64,000 bases of DNA from Nymphaea colorata (lineage: Eukaryota; Streptophyta; Magnoliopsida; Nymphaeales; Nymphaeaceae): NCBI RefSeq assembly GCF_008831285.2, contig NC_045140.1:2335528-2399527 (forward strand). The letters run 5' to 3'. A program made the position numbers and the translations under genes. Shown here piece by piece: positions 35,391 through 45,700 of this stretch (its first letter is position 1; the number at the start of each line of letters is the position of its first letter). The notes below the pieces were generated by a model. The model saw only the letters and a program-made list of their open reading frames with translations. It did no database searches and had not been told where the DNA came from.

Positions 35391-36260
35391 ATCTTTGATA
35401 TAAAATCGGTCGACGCTCGTTTCTCTTGCATTTTACGCGTCGTTTTCTCTCTCCTCGCGCGAGAGCTTCTTCCTCGCGTCCTTGCTTCGTTCGACGGTGG
35501 TTCCACCGGTTCTTCTGCGACCCATCACCAGCACTAGCGATCTCTTGTTCTCCCGTGAGGGCCGTCGCTCGGTTACACGCCGCTGCGCCACCAGCCGCCC
35601 GTCGCCTTCCGCCGCCGCCGTCTCCTCTGCTCTCTTCTCTCAACCAAAACCAGAGAGGTTCTCCTCCCATGACCTCCTTCCTTGTCTTCCTGTTTCGTCC
35701 AATGGTGGCTTCCATCGATCTTCAATAACCCATCACCATAGAAAACGAGACCAGAGGGAGAGATCGTCCTCCTCCCACTGTCACGCCCACTAACCATCTG
35801 ACCAACGCTCGCAGTTGCCGTCCATCGTCCGACTAACGCCCTCAGCCGCCATCGCTTCCATCTCTCCTCACGGCTGCTCCTCTTTCTCGTCTTCTTCTCG
35901 TGCGACCGACGGTGGAGCCTCCACCGTTCTTCCTCAATTGAAACCAGAGAGGGATCCGTCTTCCTTTCTGGCCTTCCTCCGTGTGCAGCAAGGCGAGCGG
36001 AAGAGACCCCAACAGAGCCCTCAAGTTTCAAGCGACAGAGAGACAGAAGGGCTGTCGGGCCCTCCACTGCCCGGTTGCAACGGTAGTTGCCGCCGCCTCT
36101 TCCCTTGCTCTCTTTCTCACAAGCAGGGAGGAACGGCCGAAGCTGCGTTCCATCTGCCACCCGTGCGAGAAAGAAGGCTGGTTTTCCAGTCAATTGGGCA
36201 ACAGCGTCAGCTCGTCAAAGCGATCGCTCTTTCCCTTTCTCTTATTTGTTGCTGATTTTA
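35391..36260. other. GC/CT-rich block open on both strands
   Basis: A compositional island with long overlapping frames on both strands (for example 35573-36193 on minus and 35815-36255 on plus). Translations are low-complexity Ser/Arg/Pro and show no domain. Loose internal repeats are visible: phrases like GACCCATCACCA, AACCAGAGAG and CGACGGTGG recur two or three times. It is probably transposon-derived. It could also be an expressed leader, but no protein is supported. Confidence 0.45.
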
Positions 36261-37772
36261 GATTTACCCTAAGTCGAACAGAGGAGGTTTTGCCTTCTGT
36301 AGACGACGTTTATGAACTGCTCTTCTCTTTGACTTGGTATAATCTTAATTTGGGGATGACAACAGAGTCTTTCCTCTTTCAGATTTGTATCACAATTTCT
36401 GTGGCCACCCTTTGCAAGGGTTCTGGATGATTACTTCCAGCGTTTTGTTCGAACCCTCTAACACAGCCCTTAACATAACGTGCATGCTCAGTTTTAGGGT
36501 CGGCTGGAATCTCTGTTTCTCACATATGGAATACACCGGAGAATACAGAGGATCTCAAAACCTAACTTTAGCATGCTTCGTTCTAAAGATTCAGAGATAA
36601 CTCTAATAAAGAACATTGTATAACATATAACATGCAACACCTCACATGGATTCTATTACAGCATGTATATGAGTATCTTTATCCATCATAAATCAAACAG
36701 AAAATACAAGGCTACATGATACGTTCATAGCTGAATCTCCCCATACCTCTTAAAATCTGAGACTAACTTCCAGCAGCAACCTCTGCTTCTGGTTCCTTTC
36801 CAGCAGCCACGAGCCTCAATCCCAACAAGGGAGCAAGAAGGAGGACGTTTCTCTCTCGTTCTCTCTCTCTAGACGTGGTCCTCTAAGAAAGTAGCAAGGC
36901 AAGGTTAATTGTTGTAAAATGTGGTTAGATATGCCCTTATCTCTATCTTTTCCTCAAATGTCTCCTTCTTGATAGTTTTAAGTATATCTTTCATTTGATT
37001 CTTCCCTAATTCACATTCCAAATGTTTAAGGAAATCTTAACAAAAATCGTGGGTCTGCAATACTTTGTTATTTGCCCCATTTTGAAAAATTCCCTGAAAA
37101 AATTAAAACTTGAGATAACTTGTTGTTCCTTGAAAAGTTAGTTGGTTGTTTGTAATTCTTTGTAAATTACATTTGAAGGGAGGCATAGGCTTGGGAAAAG
37201 AAATTTCTCTCTTTTAATGGCCAGTCCCGTTTTCGCCACATCTAACGCCAAATTTCTGCCCTTCTCTTTCTCAGCTATCCCTGACTGGCGACAAGTTCTA
37301 CGGCATTGTCCTCCTCCATGTATGTTCAATAGAGCACCAGTTTAAGTACTCACTGTCTCTCTCTTTGCAGCCCCAAAGGGGCCATCAACAAACGCTTTTA
37401 GACATGCTCGTCTAAATAGCGAGCTTGGTTGCACATATTTGCAGTGGCTTGGCGTTTTATTATAATGGTTTGTTTATAATATATGCGGGTCTAGTTCATT
37501 AGAAGTTTAGGATTTTCTCCCTGCTTCAAGTTGTTTTCTATGATGATTATCATGAACGGAAGAGTTAGGTTTATTTTAACCATCTCCATGATGTTTTGAT
37601 CTACAACAGATATACATTTTTTTCAGTATCATTTTATTAAGTCTTTTGTTTTCTGTTAATTCCAAATCTATTCATTTTTTCCTTCAATGGATGCCAAAGG
37701 AAGTGAGGGTGGAGAATTTTTTTCATCCTCCTTTTTTCTTTTCGTATGGTCTAGGTTTTTGGTGATCTAGGC
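36261..37772 (+). other. Region upstream of PLP3
   Basis: No coding exon was recognised. A pyrimidine-rich stretch with AG dinucleotides at 37754 and 37770 directly precedes the PLP3 ATG, consistent with a 5'-UTR intron acceptor. If this stretch is not intronic, a 27-codon upstream frame (37687-37770) would end two bases before the main ATG. Confidence 0.4.
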
Positions 37773-39669
37773 ATGGGGGACTACCACTTTGTATACAAAG
37801 ATGTTGAGGGCACCAGCACAGAGTGGGATGATCTTCAGAGGAAGTTTGGAAATTTGCCCCCTAAACCTGCTCCTTTCAAGCCTCCGGCATGGGCTCCTGA
37901 TGATGAGGACTCCAAACAAAAGGACAAGGATTGGATCGACAGGAAAAATGAGGAGGAATTAGAAGATCTGGAAGATGATCTTGATGATGATCGTTTTCTT
38001 GAAGAATATCGGTAAGGGACTGTGATCTAGACAAAGAAAAAAGTGAAAACATCTAATAGTCTCTTTTCTCCTGAATCCATTTTCAGATTCTTTGGTACAA
38101 GAATTTTGTGTCCATTGTGTGGTTGGAGTTGTGTAAAATTGTCCTGACATTGTATTTTTAAATGCACTGAGATTCTGAGCGGTTCTCAAAAACCGGTCCT
38201 AAATAGAAAACTCTGCGTTGTGTTACTTTATGGTGTAGGAAGAAACGATTGGAGGAGCTGAAAATGGGTGCTAGAATTCCACGTTTTGGGTCTGTCATTC
38301 CAATCGTTGGTGCAGATTTCGTCCGGGAAGTTTCTCAGGCACCTCCAGATGTTTGGGTGGTGGTTTTTCTTTACAAGGAAGGGTAAGTGTGAGTTTCACT
38401 TGTCATCCGACCGATTAACATATTTTTTTGTGCTTTTGGGTTTAGTCTGCGGTTGCTCTTTCTATGGTCTCTGGATGATCTTCCATTACTTTTTATGGTG
38501 TAAGTTTAATTTAAAAGACATGCATTTTCTCTTTGGCTTTTACATTATATGTTTATGAGTTGCTGTGTTGTAGCACTTTTGATAATCAGGAACTTACATT
38601 GTGAACATAACAAACTTTTAGGTTATTTTACGTAACAGAGAAAATAATAAAGTGACCTTTTGGCATGGCGACCCATCTGAGGAACTTTCTGTCAGGAGCT
38701 TCTTCAAAATATGCTTTTTCTCAAGAAAAATATTATATGTTTTGTAAACTAAAAAAATTATGACAAATAATAAAAATGTTTGTGAAATAATAGATTATAT
38801 CTTGGCAACGCAAATAAGCAACAAAGAAGCTTTTTCTATTATAGATTCAACAATTCAGCTTCATTAACCATCATTTAAGGGATAATAACTGTAATTGGAC
38901 TCAATCAGCTTCTAGAATTTCGAGGGATTCCTTTTCTGAAATGGGATGAAAACCTCCCTTCCTGTATATGACACTAGAGACTACAAGTTTTGATGTGGAA
39001 AACTTGAAACCGGTTCTAGTATTATAAGTACCTGGACAAAATAATGTGTAAAACAATGACCATAAAATAAGTAAATCTGCTTCCTGGACATGAAATTTAA
39101 AAGAAACAGAGAAGTATATGCTTAGAACACTAAAAAGTAGCTCTCTTTTTTCTTTCTTTTTTTTTTCGAAATTCAGCATGTGGTATGCATTGTGATGCTT
39201 TTGGTTATGAGCTAGCTCGAAAATGGAGATATTGGAGAAATAGGTGGCCTAAGTTACATGGACACGGCAAGTTGACATGTTAGGAGTTAGGACACATTTT
39301 GGGTAGTGTTTGGGTATGACCCAATCCTAAATGCCTTAAATCTTTTTTACTTTTAAAAAAATGCATGATTTTTTTTTGTGATATTTGTGTATGTGTGCAT
39401 ATATATATATATATATTAGACCTTATTCAAAATGCATTATACCCTTTTTCTTCTTAACAACATGTGCAATTTTTCTTTGTGGGATTTTTTGTGTGTTTGT
39501 GTGTGTGCGTGCGTGACGCTAAACAATGTCGTAAATGGTGCATTTCGCAACGGCAAATCATTACCATGGTTTATAGCCATAAAATGTACCATTTGCAACA
39601 GTTTTTGGCATTAGAAAATTTAAAAAGAAATACTCATCCGGAATGGACATTAGCCAGGCTGATTTCAAT

Positions 39670-39746
<77 letters not shown>

Positions 39747-42700
39747 CCCTATCCACATGTTCCAAAATTGGCATACCCGTACTCGACTATCCATGTGACT
39801 TAGTCGGTGGTTGTGCTTTTCAACTATGAGCTTTGATGATTTAATATCACTGTTCAATATGCACCAACAACCTGGCTAGGGGGATAAACTTGAGAAGTTC
39901 AAGTGGGAAAAGGTTGAGAGTTCAATAGCTGTGCACATTTTTGGAGTATGTTGGTGAGAGTCTGCATAACCCCAGTTTCCTTTCATTGTTCAAGATGCTC
40001 TGCTCAAAGATGTTTTTTTTTTCTACTAGCTTGCAGCCATGGTTTGACTAACAAATTGGTGAATACTTAATGCAAGGGCGAAATCATCAGCGTTAAGTAA
40101 TCTTAAAAGTTAAAACCAATGCTTGAGCATCATTATCACATATCTTTTATGTGAAGCTGTGGTTGGAATGTTTAGGGCTTGGTCTTGGATCAATCACATG
40201 GGCTTGGGGACTCGTTGAGTGACCTAAGGTTTCCTTTGTATTTGAGTAAAAATAAGTTATAAATATAGATGTTCCAGAATTATAACATAACTTAAATCAT
40301 TGTCTATTACTAACTACGAACAAAATGTCAAAGTACCATGCCAAGTTTTGAATTATGTCATGTTAGAATATGTTGCTGTGGGAACCGGGTCCATTCCTGG
40401 ACCCGGTTCTATGGGGCGCGGGTACCGAGGCGGGCTCGGTACCCTAGGCGGCTTCTCCTCTCTCCCTCTTTATATTGTCACTTGTGTTTAGTGTTGAATT
40501 AAGTGAAATATAATTTTCTCTCTCCTAGGGTTGCGGTGAGCACCTAGGTCAGAGCCTCCCCGTGGTTTTTCACCTCTTTCTGAGGTTTTCCACGTAGATT
40601 GTGTATTCGTTCTCCACTCTCTCTCTTTTTGTGGTTCGTGTTTCTACATGGTATCAGAGCCAGCGGAGTTGGAGAAGCGTTTTTTCCGAGAATCGTCAAG
40701 TTTTTTCGTCGCCCGACGCCGTTGAAGTCCAAGTTGTCCCCTGCTCAACTCAAGGAGCTACAGGCGTACATCAGCCGTCTATCTACTACCCCTGAGGAGT
40801 CCTCCACGTCTGAAGGGGCTCAGCTAGCCCAAGCCCTCGTTGCCTCGACTGATCAAGGTAACCCTTCTCTTGGTGATTGGATTGTTGATAGTGGAGCCAC
40901 TCACCACATGACAGGGGACTCTAAACTCTTTCAAGAATATCAACTTTCCTCTGGCAAGCAACGCGTGTCTATGGCAGATGGGTCTTCTATCTCTGTGGCT
41001 GGGAAAGGGAGCTTGTCCCTGTTGAACAAATACCGTCTCCACAATGCCCTGCATGTTCCAAATATTCCTGTGAACTTACTCTCTGTCAGCAGTATTACTA
41101 AAGAATTAAACTGTAATCTGATTTTCTCTGCTGATCATTGTTCCCTGCAGGACTTGGTGACGGGGAAGAAGATTGGGATTGGTTCGGTTACTGATGGGCT
41201 CTACAGGCTGCCGGTACAAGTTGCTTCAGCATTGATTTCTGCCACGAGTGGTCACTTGTCTGGTGTGAACGATAGATCTACTGTTCTGCGATGGCACGAG
41301 CGACTTGGACATCTCCCCTTCCAGTTAATAAAGAAGTTGTTTCCTCATTTGTTTGCTTCTGTCTCCATTGACTCCTTCGCTTGTGAAGTGTGTCAATTGG
41401 CTAAACATGTCAGGGCTTCGTACCCTATTTCTTTGAATAAAACCACTCATCCGTTTGCCTTAGTTCATTCCGATGTTTGGGGTCCTTCTGGAGTACCCAC
41501 GTGTGGTGGTTGTCACTATTTTTTGACGCTTATTGATGATTACTCTAGATGTACGTTCGTGTACTTGTTGCGAGAACGTAGTGAGGTTCCAGCAGTTGTG
41601 AAAAACTTTGTTGCCTTTGTTGAGACTCAATTCCATACTACTGTTCAAGCTTTCCGTACGGATAATGCAAGGGAATATGTCTCCCAATCCCTTGATGAAT
41701 TCTTGAAAGGCAAGGGTATTGTTCATGAAACCTCTTGTAGTTATACACCTCCTCAAAATGGTATAGCTGAACGTAAAAATCGTCATCTATTGAATGTTAC
41801 CCGGGCCATTATGTTCCAACGTCATGTCCCGAAGCGGTATTGGGGTGATGCACTTCTCACTAGTGCACATCTCATTAACCGTATGCCTACTAGGGTGTTG
41901 GATGGTCAGTCTCCTTATTCTACCCTGTGGCCCACTCAGAATCCGTGGCCTCTTACTCCTCGTGTCTTTGGGTGCAGTTGTTTTGTGCATAATCATAGCC
42001 CTACTCTCAAAAAACTTGATCCCCGGTCTATTAAAGGAGTTTTCTTGGGGTACTCTTCCACTCAGAAGGGGTATAAATGTGTGGATCCCACTACTTCCAA
42101 AGTGTATGTTTCGAGGGATGTCACATTTCATGAACATGAGTCGTATTTTTCGGCGAATCCTCTTCAGGGGGAGTGTCTTGGGAACAAAGGGGAAGAGTAT
42201 TCCTCTAACCAGCTGATTCAGTTTATGGAGTTTTTGGATTACAAGGTTAGTCCCAGTGTGATTGACACGGTCACGGTCAGTAATGAGAAGGGCAGCCATA
42301 TGGAAGGGGTCACGGTGGATGCTCAGCCCACTCTTGCCCGGGATCACTTGTTTGGCCAGGTTTATGTCAGAAAGGAGAAAGCTACAGTGGAAGATGTTGG
42401 TGATGAGGATAGAACCAATCCCAATCCTGTGATCTCCCCGGATGACCCAAGTCCATCGAATGAAGAGCTCCCCATTGCTTTGCGCAAAGGCACCAGGTCA
42501 TGTACTTCTCACCCTATTCAGAGATTTGTTTCTTATGCTAAGCTCAGTACAAATTACAAATGTTTTATCACAACCTTATCCAAAGTTGTTATTCCCAGGT
42601 CGGTGGATGATGCTAAGGATGATCCCAAGTGGTTACAGGCTATGACAGAGGAGATGGGTGCGTTAGCTAAGAACAAAACATGGGAAGTTGTTGATATCCC

Positions 42701-45700
42701 TAAAGGGACACACTTAGTTGGCTCTAAGTGGGTTTACAACGTGAAGTACAAACCTGATGGCACTGTAGATCGATATAAAGCTCGTTTGGTTGCAAAGGGG
42801 TTCAGCCAGAAGTATGGGATCGACTATCTTGAGACCTTTGCCCCTGTTGCAAAGTTGAAGACCGTGAGGGTTATTCTTGCTCTTGCTGTGCACAGGAAGT
42901 GGCGCATGGACCAGCTTGATGTTAAAAATGCGTTCTTGAACGGCCATCTGGAGGAAGAAGTCTATATGAGCATGCCTCCCGGGTATGTTCAAGAGGGAAA
43001 ATGTTGTCACCTCAAGAAAGCTTTGTATGGCTTGAAGCAGTCGCCTAGAGCTTGGTTTGAGAGACTAAGGATCGTTATGAAGTCTACTGGGTACAAGCAA
43101 GGAAATGGAGATCATACCCTATTCATAAAGCAGAGAGATGGTCTGGTGAGTCTTCTCCTTGTCTACGTTGATGATATGATTGTCACTGGCAGTGATGAAG
43201 AAGAAAACAGAAAGATGAAGGAGAGATTAGCTAAAGAATTCGACCTCAAGGATCTGGGTAAGCTGAGATACTTTCTGGGGATAGAGATTGCTCGATCAGA
43301 GACAGGGCTGGTTATGAATCAAAGGAAGTACACTCTTGACTTACTAAAGGAGACAGGTAAACTTGGTTGTAGGCCCTATCTTACTCCTATAGAGTCGGGA
43401 ACTAAGATAAGTATCAAGACGGGCACTATTCTGGATGAGGAAGGAAAAGGGCGATATCAGAGGCTAGTAGGTAAGCTTATCTATCTTACTCTAACTCGCC
43501 CTGATATCACGTATGCGGTAAATGTGCTAAGTCAATTTATGCATGCTCCCACGGATTGTCACTGGAAGAGTGCAGAAAGAGTGTTGGGATATCTAAAGAA
43601 TGACCCAGGAAAAGGACTGCTGTATACTCGACAAGACAAACTTACTATTGAGGGCTACTCAGATGCAGATTGGGCAGGTTGCACTGACACAAGGAGGTCT
43701 ACTACAGGGTATTGTATCTTTCTTGGAGGTAACCTAGTTGTTTGGAGAAGTAAGAGGCAAGAAGTATGTTCGAGGTCTAGTGCTGAGGCTGAGTACAGGG
43801 CTGTTGCAATGGGGGTTACAGAGATGCTGTGGCTGAAGATTCTTTTGACTGATATTGGTGTGGAACTGGGAGATAAAATGAAGATGTACTGTGACAACAA
43901 GTCTGCGATTAATCTTGCCAATAATCCAGTTCTACATGACAGGACCAAACATATGGAGATTGACCGCCATTTTATCCGGGAACGCATTGACTCAAAGGAG
44001 CTGATTCTGCCATATATGAAGTCTGAAGATCAAGTTGCAGACGTCCTAACTAAAGGACTTTGTACTTCTTCATTCGAAAAGAATGTTAGCAAGCTTGGCA
44101 TGTTTGACATGTATGCCAAGCTTGAGGGGGAGTGTTAGAATATGTTGCTGTGGGAACCGGGTCCATTCCTGGACCCGGTTCTATGGGGCGCGGGTACCGA
44201 GGCGGGCTCGGTACCCTAGGCGGCTTCTCCTCTCTCCCTCTTTATATTGTCACTTGTGTTTAGTGTTGAATTAAGTGAAATATAATTTTCTCTCTCCTAG
44301 GGTTGCGGTGAGCACCTAGGTCAGAGCCTCCCCGTGGTTTTTCACCTCTTTCTGAGGTTTTCCACGTAGATTGTGTGTTCGTTCTCCACTCTCTCTCTCT
44401 TTGTGGTTCGTGTTTCTACATGTCATAAATTCAATTTCTAGCATTCTATAACATCATATAATTCTAGTATTATTACAGTAGAAACTTATACAACATGGTA
44501 TTAAAAGATCTAAAAATAAAATAAAAAGAATAACTGCATACCTTTGTTAGGGACTATGAAATGCAGGAACCAGAAATGGCTGCAAAATACTACTTCATTA
44601 CTTAGAGGGTGGTCCCTGTGACTGGAGGTATTGCATAATGCAGAACAAATGAATCAATGGAATAAAGAGAACCCAAGATAAAGTAAAAGATAAGTAAAAG
44701 TGCTAGGTGGTACATGAGAGATGAGAGAACCCAAACAATCAAAACATTGATAAATTTCTCTTCATAAATTGCCATCTGTCACGGTCATGCGTAACTAAGA
44801 TAGAATTATGATGATAATATTCCAGCAAAAAAGAAAGAGGAAGAAGACAACCAATAAGGGGAATTGCATGTTATATTGATCTTTTCCAAATGAAAGTCGA
44901 AACTAGGGGAAGAACTTAGAAGTTAGAAGAAAATGTTATTAAGGGGAAAAAAAGGTGGGGGAAGAAAAAAAGGGAGGGAGAGAGAGCTGGGTTGAAGGGC
45001 AAATTAGAGAAAAGGCACAACTTAAATTGGAAATCACATATTGGTGTCAATAGATGAGCAGGACATTGTCTCAGAAATGGAATAGGGGATCGGCAAGGAT
45101 GGGAAGAAGAAAAACTGAAGAGATATATGTGTTTAACCATGGACTTTTCCTTTTTCACATTCTGGCTATTGTTTTGTTTTTGTTTTTTGTCTTTTGTTTT
45201 TTGTTTTTTGTTTTTTGTTTTTTGTTTTTTTTTGTTTTTTTTTTTTTTGGAGGGGGGTGTTGAAAAGACATTATAGTATAATTATTCAGGTCTAATCTGG
45301 TTTCTATCAGAGTCCAATCCAACACATTTTTTCTTGTGTTTATGCTCTCTCAATTTATGAAATGGCAGGGTTGTTATTTACACAAAAATCATGTATCTTT
45401 CTGCCATGAAAAAAGTTTTCTAAACTTAATAAAGATTAGAGCACGCCTAATGTGGTTGAGGCTGCCTTTGGACTGCTGAAGAAAGCCCCTTCCAGTGCTA
45501 TCCTCCTTACGTGAATCAGTTCCAAACTTTTCAGTTCTGACACTTAAATGTCTTTAGATATGGGGTCTTGATATACCTGCTTCAGCTTGTCATTGTTTTT
45601 GTTTAAGTTTGTAATATGATGCTACAATATGCATCTCAATGTTCTTTTACCTGGTTCGTTTTTAAGTAACAATAGTTCAACATCAGCAGAAGAAGAAAAG

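Larger units (their letters stand above)
40361..44420 (+). mobile_element. Ty1-copia LTR retrotransposon, complete ends, gag missing
   Basis: A 4060-bp element with LTRs at 40361-40648 and 44133-44420 (TG...CA, 288 bp each), a 5-bp target duplication, a primer-binding site adjoining the 5' LTR and a purine tract adjoining the 3' LTR. The domain order protease, integrase, reverse transcriptase, RNase H marks it as copia. The internal region is only 3484 bp. Just 238 bases separate the 5' LTR from the protease aspartate codon, too little for the usual gag (about 300 residues and a CCHC knuckle), and no CCHC is present. Two LTR differences by eye imply recent insertion. It lies in PLP3 intron 2 in sense orientation. 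Confidence 0.95.

Noticed and set aside
35573-36193. 206-codon minus-strand frame
   Set aside because: Composition-driven open frame in a GC-rich island, with no domain and competing frames on the other strand.
41787-42347. 186-codon minus-strand frame inside the copia element
   Set aside because: Shadow of the pol frame on the other strand.
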